A stretch of 48,650 bases of DNA from a bacterium. GTDB lineage: Bacteria > Patescibacteriota > Andersenbacteria > UBA10190. A program made the translations under genes and the position numbers. Shown one piece after another: positions 38,739-44,250 of this stretch; the first letter of the stretch is position 1; every line of letters starts with the position of its first letter. The notes under the pieces are model-generated. The model was not told the origin of the DNA. It did not search any database and was given only the letters and a program-made list of their open reading frames with translations. The stretch covers positions 1-48,650 of the forward strand of contig JAQBWN010000004.1 of the NCBI GenBank assembly GCA_027624555.1, read 5' to 3'.

Positions 38739-39674
38739 TTAGTCTACCTTGGGCCACTGCGCAGGGTCAATTTGAACAGGGTCTGTAAGGGATAGTTGTT
38801 GCAGTTGGTGTATTATTTCTTCCGACAATGGCCCAGCTTGTAGTGCTTCTAATGCGCTTTGTATTCTATTTGCAGTGGAAGTCCCAATTAAGGCAGTAGA
38901 TATTGCTGGGTTTGATAATACGTAGCGAATTGCGAGCGTTGGGAGGCTAATTCCTATGTTATTTGCAATTTCTTCAGCTTTGTCTGCATTTTCTTTTAAC
39001 TTAGCCAACGTTTCTGGGAGACGTGCTCGGGCGGGAGTAAGTGCACCTTTTAATAAGACGGACCGGTTTATAATGCCAATATTTTTTTCATGTGCTTTTA
39101 TGAGCACGTTTTTCGTCATTCGTTGATCAACTATACTGTTCGCTAGTTGTATAGTCTCGAAAAAGCCAATTTTGATTGCTGCAAGTGCAGCCGCTTCTCC
39201 GCGAATGGCAACGCCTACATGCAAAACTTTTTGCTCGTGTTTTAACTTTTCAGCAATTTCTATTATTTCAGAATAATTTACAAAGTCTTCTAATTCATTA
39301 TGAAATTGGGCAAGTTGTAATACTTCTTGGCCTAAATTTTTTCTGCTTACATCTATGTCTTCTCTGATTCTTTTTTCGAGATCTTGGCCTCGTAGATTTG
39401 GCCCTTGTTTTAAGAATTGCCCAAACTTTGTGCCGATGACTATGTTGCTTGTTTTCGCGATTTCAGACTTTCTAATTCTCTCTTCCGCCAGCCCATATCC
39501 ACGTGCGGTATCGAAATACGTTATGCCCATTTCCACCGCAGTTTTAAGAAGTGTTATGGCATCTTGCTCGCTCGGCAACCCTTTATTTCCTAGCCCGTAT
39601 GCCAGACCAATTTCTACGGTGCCAAGGCCAATGCGAGAAACTTCTAAGCCGGTGTTGCCGAGAGCATTTTTCAT
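38739..39674 (-). CDS. Aldo/keto reductase
   Basis: A 311-aa NADPH-dependent (alpha/beta)8 reductase. It opens MKNALGNTGLEVSRIGLGTVEIGLAYG, has the catalytic region ITYFDTARGYGLAEERI and VIGTKFG, a family HN pair in LAQFHNELEDF, and the cofactor-binding ALIGTSTANRIQSALEAL. Its ATG overlaps the YhcH-like stop (ATGA). CATACT lies 6 nt upstream with TTGTAA 16 nt before that. Its place between the SDR and the YhcH-like gene suggests a step in deoxy- or amino-sugar synthesis. Confidence 0.9.
   Translation of the reverse strand: MKNALGNTGLEVSRIGLGTVEIGLAYGLGNKGLPSEQDAITLLKTAVEMGITYFDTARGYGLAEERIRKSEIAKTSNIVIGTKFGQFLKQGPNLRGQDLEKRIREDIDVSRKNLGQEVLQLAQFHNELEDFVNYSEIIEIAEKLKHEQKVLHVGVAIRGEAAALAAIKIGFFETIQLANSIVDQRMTKNVLIKAHEKNIGIINRSVLLKGALTPARARLPETLAKLKENADKAEEIANNIGISLPTLAIRYVLSNPAISTALIGTSTANRIQSALEALQAGPLSEEIIHQLQQLSLTDPVQIDPAQWPKVD
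38741..38746 (-). promoter_or_regulatory. -10 box TAGACT, 7 nt before SDR ATG
   Basis: TTGACC-N18-TAGACT-N7-ATG on the minus strand, overlapping the stop codon of the AKR gene. Confidence 0.55.
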
Positions 39675-40141
39675 AGCCCAAGTATGCTCGCTTTTATCTT
39701 AATTACAACTTTTCGCACTTCCTGATGAATGCCGTTTTGGACCTTTGGCATATGGAGTTCTTTTGGGAAAAATATAGCAAAAGAATGTACGTTGAGCGAG
39801 CACAGGCTTTGATTTGCAGTTGGAAAAAACAGTTGATAGTCCATATCTTTGTTAAGCTCTTTTTCTACTAAGTTTCCTATTGGCGCATATGCCACTATCT
39901 CTCCACCGCTCAAACAGTAGTGAATGTCAATATATTCTTCGTGTACTTCGTAAAAGGCATGGTTAAAAGGCATGGTTTTTACGGACTGAATATTTGCATA
40001 GACGTCGCGGTTTTGTATAGCATGTTCGCCGTCTGGTAATAGGTTTGCATTCTCTTGAATCCAGCTAAATGCCGTTTCCCAAACTGGGTGTGGTAAAAAA
40101 GCCTTATATGTGTGCGGCTCATTATATTGACCATGTAACAT
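39671..40141 (-). CDS. YhcH/YjgK/YiaL (NanQ-like) family protein
   Basis: A 156-aa cupin-like protein of the YhcH family; E. coli YhcH (NanQ) is known as an anomerase for sialic acid. The family pattern is visible: NRDVYANIQSVKTMPF, EVHEEYIDIHYCLSGGEIVAYAP with metal-binding His/Glu, and the DYQLFFPTANQSLCSLNVHSFAIFFPKELHMPKVQNG end with its HMP. First gene of a YhcH-AKR-SDR operon, divergent from the CMP-sugar synthase gene only 22 nt away. TACACT lies exactly 6 nt before ATG and TTGATT 16 nt before that. Confidence 0.85.
   Translation of the reverse strand: MLHGQYNEPHTYKAFLPHPVWETAFSWIQENANLLPDGEHAIQNRDVYANIQSVKTMPFNHAFYEVHEEYIDIHYCLSGGEIVAYAPIGNLVEKELNKDMDYQLFFPTANQSLCSLNVHSFAIFFPKELHMPKVQNGIHQEVRKVVIKIKASILGL
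39681..39686 (-). promoter_or_regulatory. -10 box CATACT, 6 nt before AKR ATG
   Basis: TTGTAA-N16-CATACT-N6-ATG on the minus strand, inside the end of the YhcH-like gene. Confidence 0.45.
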
Positions 40142-40147
40142 GGTTGT

Positions 40148-40157
40148 AGTGTATCAT
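40148..40157. promoter_or_regulatory. Overlapping divergent -10 boxes
   Basis: Minus strand TACACT (40148-40153) is 6 nt from the YhcH-like ATG. Plus strand TATCAT (40152-40157) is 6 nt from the CMP-sugar synthase ATG. The boxes overlap by 2 bp, so both polymerases cannot bind at once. Confidence 0.65.
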
Positions 40158-40163
40158 GGGGAA

Positions 40164-40958
40164 ATGAGCAATCAACCAAACCCTAAAAGAACCCCAGTGA
40201 ACGTAGTAGCTATAATTCCGGCCCGAGCAGGGCAGCAAAGTATTCCGTACAAAAATTTGCAAAAATTGGGCGACAAAACATTACTTCAGTGGGCGATAGA
40301 AGTAGCCTTTGCAGCGGATTCTATCGATGCTGTAATTGTTTCAACTGAAGATGAAAAAATAAAAGAAGAGGCAGAAAAACTAGGGGCGCTTGTTGCGCCT
40401 CGTCCAAAAGAATATGCTTTAGCCACAAGCGGTGACGCTGGATTTTATCAACATGCGGTGAAGTGGATGGAAGAAGCACACGGATGGACGCCAGAATTTT
40501 TGATCAACTTGCGACCAACCAGCCCTCTTCGATTTGCAAAAGATATTGACCGTATGGTTGAACACATAAAGAGTTCAGGAGCGGATGGATTAAAGAGCGT
40601 GGTGCCTTCCCCGCTACATCCGTACAAAATGTGGCAAATACAAGGATCAACTGATATTGGATCTTCGGGAAAGTTGTTGCCGATTTTTGATAACGAATTT
40701 CGACAAACCCACGGGCCAGACCAGCCACGGCAAAAAATACAACAGATGTTCCCGGTGTTCTTTCAAGATGGGCAGGTTGATATTACTCGAAGAAAGTTTG
40801 TATTGCGTCCAGAGGCATTGGAGTTAGAAAACGTATGGGGTGAAAATCTCCATGGGTTTATTTTAGACCCAAGAACAAGCACTGATTTGGACGAGCCCGC
40901 AGACTTTTTGAGAGCAGAAAAAATATACCGCGATTTGGAGGAAGAACGAGGGGAGTAG
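40164..40958 (+). CDS. Acylneuraminate (nonulosonate) cytidylyltransferase
   Basis: Activates a nonulosonic acid with CTP. The 264-aa protein starts MSNQPNPKRTPVNVVAIIPARAGQQSIPYKNLQKLGDKTLL, where ARAGQQSIPYKN corresponds to the CTP-binding RxGSKGIPxKN. It has DAVIVSTEDEKI, LINLRPTSPLR (the family LLQPTSPLR) and a late RTSTDLDEPADF (metal-binding Asp). ATG 40164 is chosen over 40140 because TATCAT lies exactly 6 nt upstream and the extension overlaps the divergent gene. With the NeuB-fusion gene it gives synthesis and activation of a sialic-acid-like sugar. Confidence 0.88.
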   Translation: MSNQPNPKRTPVNVVAIIPARAGQQSIPYKNLQKLGDKTLLQWAIEVAFAADSIDAVIVSTEDEKIKEEAEKLGALVAPRPKEYALATSGDAGFYQHAVKWMEEAHGWTPEFLINLRPTSPLRFAKDIDRMVEHIKSSGADGLKSVVPSPLHPYKMWQIQGSTDIGSSGKLLPIFDNEFRQTHGPDQPRQKIQQMFPVFFQDGQVDITRRKFVLRPEALELENVWGENLHGFILDPRTSTDLDEPADFLRAEKIYRDLEEERGE

Positions 40959-41085
40959 TCGCGATCCCTTCTCCCCAATTGGGGAGAAGGTGACATGAGC
41001 GAAGCGAATGACGGATGAGGGCAGAACATACAGCATGCCGCCTCACCAGCCCTCTCCCCGATTGGGGAGAGGGGAAACGCTACGT
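40959..41085. repeat. Family-A composite element (copy 4)
   Basis: Two hairpins, CCCTTCTCCCCAATTGGGGAGAAGG and CCTCTCCCCGATTGGGGAGAGG, joined by TGACATGAGCGAAGCGAATGACGGATGAGGGCAG and AACATACAGCATGCCGCCTCACC. The left 60 bp are nearly identical to the reverse complement of copy 5. It abuts the cytidylyltransferase stop and ends before the convergent gene. Confidence 0.8.
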
Positions 41086-41088
41086 TTT

Positions 41089-41409
41089 CTACTTCAGCTC
41101 GTCCTGTAGTTTTTTTAAGCCTTCGGGGCCTTGTTTTGCGGCATCTTCTACCTTTGTGCGCATTCCTTCAGGTAAACGTGACATAATACCTTGCATTAAG
41201 TCTTCTGCGCTTACAGATGTTTTCCCTTTTTTGCGTGCATATTCTTCTGCCGCTTGTTCTAGTTCTCGCTTTACTCGCTGTTTCATAATTCCTGGTACCG
41301 GAGCTTGCCCTACTGCTTGTGCGAGTGCCTTGGTCGCAGAATCGTCCCAGGTAAGAGAACTTGCCTCTTCGCTTTGATTACTTGATTTTTTTTGCCAGAA
41401 TGAAAACAT
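41089..41409 (-). CDS. PCP_red-type domain protein (106 aa)
   Basis: A small protein whose middle (SLTWDDSATKALAQAVGQAPVPGIMKQRVKRELEQAAEEYARKKGKTSVSAEDLMQ) resembles the PCP_red domain, a helical module found at the end of light-independent protochlorophyllide reductase subunit B and in stand-alone proteins. The tail GMRTKVEDAAKQGPEGLKKLQDELK is helical and charged. No photosynthesis genes are nearby, so a DNA- or cofactor-binding role is open. Start 41409 (MFSFWQKK) has TATACT exactly 6 nt upstream; the track start is 12 codons too early. Its ATG overlaps the divergent gene ATG in CATG. Confidence 0.65.
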   Translation of the reverse strand: MFSFWQKKSSNQSEEASSLTWDDSATKALAQAVGQAPVPGIMKQRVKRELEQAAEEYARKKGKTSVSAEDLMQGIMSRLPEGMRTKVEDAAKQGPEGLKKLQDELK

Positions 41410-41421
41410 GGAAGAAGTATA
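41396..41421. promoter_or_regulatory. Divergent leaderless start site: CAGAAT-N6-CATG-N6-AGTATA
   Basis: Plus: CAGAAT (41396-41401), 6 nt, ATG 41408. Minus: TATACT (41421-41416), 6 nt, ATG 41409. The two start codons share the CATG palindrome, and each promoter lies inside the other gene. Minus has TTGCTA 18 nt before its -10; the plus -10 is weaker. Confidence 0.6.
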
Positions 41422-42103
41422 TACCGTAGCAATAAGGCGTAGCAAGCGTGCAAAGAGAATGTCTATCCGTATAAGCGAAGCCGGTATTGTTGAGCTCGTA
41501 TTACCGCTAAGGGCAAGTGAACGAGCCGGGAACGCGTTTATTAAAATTCGTCATGAATGGATTAGCCGTGCGCTTGATACGCAGAAGCAGAGGAACGCAA
41601 TGCAGAAACCTGTTATATGTGAAGACAAGGCAAGTATTCCCTGCTTTGGAGATATGCTGAAACTATCTATTGTATGTGAGCCTGGCAGGAGCCGTGCATC
41701 TGTTATTCTTCGTGGTTTTACGCTGAGTGTATATGTTGCAACTTTTGCGGACGCACAAAAAGCTTTAAGCAAATGGTATAGGCGCGAAGCAATGGCATAT
41801 TGCACGGGACAAGTGCAGGAATATGCAGACGTGCTTAACGTTACTGTTTCCGCAGTTCGTGCTATTGGCATGAAAAGCCAATGGGGAAGTTGTAACTCAA
41901 TTAAAAAGTCACTGACATTTAATTGGAAGTTGGCGCTGGCTCCTGAAGAAGTGGCTCGGTACGTCATAGCTCATGAAGTGGCACACTTGGTACAGGCGAA
42001 TCATTCCAAAGCATTTTGGGATGTGGTAAAAAAACTGGACCCAGACTATATGGCTCATCGAACATGGTTGAAAGTATACGGCGGCGGGTTGTACATACAG
42101 TAA
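41408..42103 (+). CDS. YgjP-like (DUF45/M48-type) zinc metallopeptidase
   Basis: A 231-aa protein of the YgjP family. It has the zinc motif VIAHEVAHLVQANHSKAFWDVV (HExxH plus a downstream His), preceded by the diagnostic GMKSQWGSCNSIKKSLTFNWKLALAP and an RRSKRAKRMSIRIS start. The family is known in many bacteria, and its substrates are unclear; a link to restriction or DNA-linked proteolysis has been suggested for some members. The ATG shares CATG with the divergent gene. Confidence 0.88.
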   Translation: MEEVYTVAIRRSKRAKRMSIRISEAGIVELVLPLRASERAGNAFIKIRHEWISRALDTQKQRNAMQKPVICEDKASIPCFGDMLKLSIVCEPGRSRASVILRGFTLSVYVATFADAQKALSKWYRREAMAYCTGQVQEYADVLNVTVSAVRAIGMKSQWGSCNSIKKSLTFNWKLALAPEEVARYVIAHEVAHLVQANHSKAFWDVVKKLDPDYMAHRTWLKVYGGGLYIQ

Positions 42104-42150
42104 AACGCAAAAACTCCCAATATATACATATGTAGGAGTTTCTGCGTTTC
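42104..42150. terminator. Inverted repeat between convergent genes, probable bidirectional terminator
   Basis: AAACGCA-AA-AACTCC ... GGAGTT-TC-TGCGTTT with an AT-rich loop. It sits between the YgjP stop and the end of the minus-strand CxxC gene. Read on minus it is followed by only a short T run. Confidence 0.55.
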
Positions 42151-42161
42151 GAAACTAAGTA

Positions 42162-42287
42162 CTATATTGTTCCTTCTGTAGTTTCTGCTGGAGTATCTGT
42201 GCTTGGTGCCGCTGCGCATGCTGCGCATAGACCAGCTTCATTTACTTCAGCGTTTTCTGCTGAACATCCTGTGCATGTTGCCATCAT
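42162..42287 (-). CDS. 41-aa double-CxxC protein with perfect Shine-Dalgarno (not in ORF track)
   Basis: The minus strand from ATG 42287 reads MMATCTGCSAENAEVNEAGL then CAACAAAPSTDTPAETTEGTI and TAG. CTGC and CAAC are a four-cysteine zinc or iron site; the acidic Ala/Thr-rich tail is probably unstructured. The ATG is preceded 8 nt upstream by AAGGAGGTGATT, a full complement to the 16S rRNA 3' end and the strongest ribosome site in the window. ATG 42284 is an alternative start. Coding by this unit is strongly implied by that site. Function unknown; a small, highly made metal-binding protein. Confidence 0.75.
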   Translation of the reverse strand: MMATCTGCSAENAEVNEAGLCAACAAAPSTDTPAETTEGTI

Positions 42288-42295
42288 AGTAATCA

Positions 42296-42302
42296 CCTCC
42301 TT
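42296..42302 (-). promoter_or_regulatory. Perfect Shine-Dalgarno AAGGAGG for the 41-aa CxxC gene
   Basis: Sequence TAAGGAGGTGATTACTATG on the minus strand; it decides the start of a gene otherwise too short to call. Confidence 0.85.
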
Positions 42303-42303
42303 A

Positions 42304-42387
42304 TGTATAAGTTTAGAGAACAAAGTTCTCTTCATAAACCATACTCGAAAATGCTAGCTTGTGTAAAACTTGTATAAGTTGTATGGT
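42304..42387. promoter_or_regulatory. Divergent promoter region with dyads between the CxxC gene and gene 42396
   Basis: Minus: TTTACA-N18-TATGGT, then a leader with the perfect dyad AGAGAAC-AAA-GTTCTCT (42315-42331). Plus: TTGTGT-N17-TATGGT (42382-42387) with the palindrome AACTT-GTAT-AAGTT (42367-42380) in the spacer. The 10-mer TGTATAAGTT occurs twice (42304 and 42371). These may be operators shared by both genes. Confidence 0.5.
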
Positions 42388-42395
42388 GTTTCGTT

Positions 42396-42605
42396 ATGGT
42401 GATGCCAGCGGATTTTAAAGAACTTATATACACCGTCTCGTTAATTGCGGGATTAAGTATTGCTTGGCTTATCGTAGGGGGTTCTGAGGCACCACAAATG
42501 TCTCCAGAAGTTGCATTGGTAGTAGAAAAACCTCATGCCGTGCATCTTGTGGTAAATCCAGTTGTCCATATTACCGTTCCCACGCACAATGTATTTGCGA
42601 AGTAA
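42396..42605 (+). CDS. Small membrane-anchored protein (69 aa) upstream of efp
   Basis: I do not recognise it. One hydrophobic helix (LIYTVSLIAGLSIAWLIVGG) is followed by a short exposed tail with three His-Val/Ile pairs (PHAVHLVVNPVVHITVPTHNVFAK). It starts at 42396 or at ATG 42402 and has TATGGT 8 nt upstream and no Shine-Dalgarno. It precedes efp by 11 nt, so the two are probably co-transcribed, though no functional link is evident. Confidence 0.55.
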   Translation: MVMPADFKELIYTVSLIAGLSIAWLIVGGSEAPQMSPEVALVVEKPHAVHLVVNPVVHITVPTHNVFAK

Positions 42606-42616
42606 CACATTAATTT

Positions 42617-43180
42617 ATGCTTTCATTCAATGACATTCGAAAAGGTAAGGGGAAAATCATCGTACTTGACGGTGAGCCATATATTGTTGTGTCTGCAGAA
42701 TTTTTACGAAAACAGCAACGTCGTCCTGTGGTCAATACTATTTTAAAACATGTAAAAACCGATCAAACACGGGAACATACATTTCAGCAATCAGATAAAG
42801 TTATTGAAGCAGATATCGACCGTTCTCCTCACCAGTACCTCTATATGCAAGGGGCTTCATATGTATTTATGAATACGCAAACATACGAACAAATCGAACT
42901 ACCCGCAGATATTGCCCAAGACCTCGCACGGTTTTTACTTGAAGGAGAAGAAGTGCAGATTATGGTATTTGAAGGAAATCCTGTTTCGTTAGATATGCCA
43001 ATAAAAATTGATCGCAAAGTTATCGATGCTCCACCTGGAGTTCGGGGAGATACTTCAAGTAATGTTACAAAAGAAATTATTATTGAAGGGAATGTGCACA
43101 TGCGTGCTCCTCTCTTTATTAAAGAGGGCGATGTTATACGCGTAGATACCCGAACCGGAGAGTATTTGGAGCGGGCATAG
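42617..43180 (+). CDS. efp: Translation elongation factor P
   Basis: EF-P enters the E site and relieves stalling at polyproline. The 187-aa protein has three OB/KOW domains: MLSFNDIRKGKGKIIVLDGEPYIVVSAE, YLYMQGASYVFMNTQTYEQIEL and the conserved DAPPGVRGDTSSNVTKEIIIEGNVHMRAPLFIKEGDVIRVDTRTGEYLERA. The tip loop, usually KPGKGQA with a modified Lys, is RKQQRRPV here, so the modification site is altered and any modification would be different or absent. Confidence 0.95.
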   Translation: MLSFNDIRKGKGKIIVLDGEPYIVVSAEFLRKQQRRPVVNTILKHVKTDQTREHTFQQSDKVIEADIDRSPHQYLYMQGASYVFMNTQTYEQIELPADIAQDLARFLLEGEEVQIMVFEGNPVSLDMPIKIDRKVIDAPPGVRGDTSSNVTKEIIIEGNVHMRAPLFIKEGDVIRVDTRTGEYLERA

Positions 43181-43185
43181 TGAAG

Positions 43186-43203
43186 TGTCATCTCGGAATG
43201 ACA
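43186..43203. repeat. Family-B minimal palindrome (copy 4)
   Basis: TGTCAT-CTCGGA-ATGACA, directly after the efp stop. The smallest copy of the family. Confidence 0.5.
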
Positions 43204-43258
43204 ATCTACATACATATACTCTTGCGTCACAAACAAAAAAGTTGAATACTTACAGTGA

Positions 43259-43365
43259 TTGAACTTGCAGAGTATTAACTCTTATTTGTTCAAACCCACC
43301 GAGTGTTTCTCGGATCAAAAAGTCAACATCAATACGACCATCTATTATAACGATAGATTCGCTTA
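43259..43365 (+). promoter_or_regulatory. Structured leader/operator region before the sigma factor gene
   Basis: Three successive dyads: TTGAAC-N4-AGAGT-ATTA-ACTCT-N5-GTTCAA (43259-43293), then CCGAG-TGTTT-CTCGG, then TCTAT-TATAACG-ATAGA. The last contains TATTAT/TATAAC, a possible -10 that would give a leader of about 30 nt without Shine-Dalgarno. Either operators or RNA hairpins controlling the sigma factor. Confidence 0.5.
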
Positions 43366-43385
43366 TTCATCACTTCTTGATCTCT

Positions 43386-44243
43386 ATGACATCTCAATTA
43401 AAAACTCGTACAAAAACAGACACTATTACATCGCTCTCTCGGTATCTACAGGAAATTGGAAAAACTCCACTTCTTACTGCGGAAGAAGAGCAGGAATTAG
43501 CGCTTCGCATACAAAAAGGTGATGCACTCGCTCGCTCGCACATGTTGCATGCAAATCTTCGGCTTGTAGTAAGCGTTGCAAAAAAATATGTTTCAGGAGG
43601 TGACGGAGAGCTTCTTATGGATCTTATTCAAGAAGGAAATATCGGGCTCATGCGTGCGGTAGATAGATTTCGCGGTGAATTTAAAACTCGATTTTCCACA
43701 TATGGGGTGTACTGGATTCGCCAAGCGGTACTCCGTGCATTAAAAGCACGTCGGCTTGTTCGTCTTCCTGAAAACGTATTTGATAAAGTACTTCTTATGC
43801 AGCGAACTAAGGCAAAGCTTTCGCAACTCTTGGGGAGACCTCCTAGTATAGCTGAAACTGCTATTGAAATGGATGTTCCGAAAAATGAAGTTTCAAACTT
43901 AGAAGTGTTTTCTACTGATATAGTATCTCTGGAACGCATTGTAAGCGGAGCGCAAAATGAAGAAGAAACGAAACTGCAAGACTTGTTACAAGACACGGAG
44001 TCTCCTTCCCCTAGTGAAGTAGCGCAAAATTTTCTTCTGGAAAAAGAAGTTCGTGAAGCAGTGGAAACGTTGCCGTCTCGCGAGAGAACTATTATTAATG
44101 CCCGGTTCGGCCTTGCCGGAGGGTATCCAGAAACGCTGGAAGAAATAGGTGAACATGGCAATATTAGTCGGGAACGAGTTCGTCAATTACAAAATGTTGC
44201 ACTAGAACGATTACGCCATCGGAGGCAGCTGCACATGGTATAG
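43386..44243 (+). CDS. rpoD: Principal-type RNA polymerase sigma factor (sigma-70 family)
   Basis: Directs RNA polymerase to promoters. The 285-aa protein starts at ATG 43386 (MTSQLKTRTKTD; TTG 43377 is an alternative). Region 1.2 is SLSRYLQEIGKTPLLTAEEEQELALRIQKGD and region 2 is HANLRLVVSVAKKYVSGGDGELLMDLIQEGNIGLMRAVDRF. Region 2.4 is FKTRFSTYGVYWIRQAVLRALKARRLVRLP, region 3 contains GRPPSIAETA, and the region 4.2 helix-turn-helix is TLEEIGEHGNISRERVRQLQNVALERLRHRRQ. Region 1.1 is absent. This is probably the factor that reads the -10-centred leaderless promoters of this window. Confidence 0.93.
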   Translation: MTSQLKTRTKTDTITSLSRYLQEIGKTPLLTAEEEQELALRIQKGDALARSHMLHANLRLVVSVAKKYVSGGDGELLMDLIQEGNIGLMRAVDRFRGEFKTRFSTYGVYWIRQAVLRALKARRLVRLPENVFDKVLLMQRTKAKLSQLLGRPPSIAETAIEMDVPKNEVSNLEVFSTDIVSLERIVSGAQNEEETKLQDLLQDTESPSPSEVAQNFLLEKEVREAVETLPSRERTIINARFGLAGGYPETLEEIGEHGNISRERVRQLQNVALERLRHRRQLHMV

Positions 44244-44244
44244 T
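44239..44244 (+). promoter_or_regulatory. -10 box TATAGT, 6 nt before GH1 ATG
   Basis: TATAGT-N6-ATG; the TAG inside it is the stop codon of the sigma factor gene. Confidence 0.5.
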
Positions 44245-44250
44245 GCGTAC

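Noticed and set aside
43259-43522. ORF 87 aa before the sigma factor
   Set aside because: Begins with TTG inside a dyad, overlaps the sigma gene in another frame, and has no recognisable pattern.
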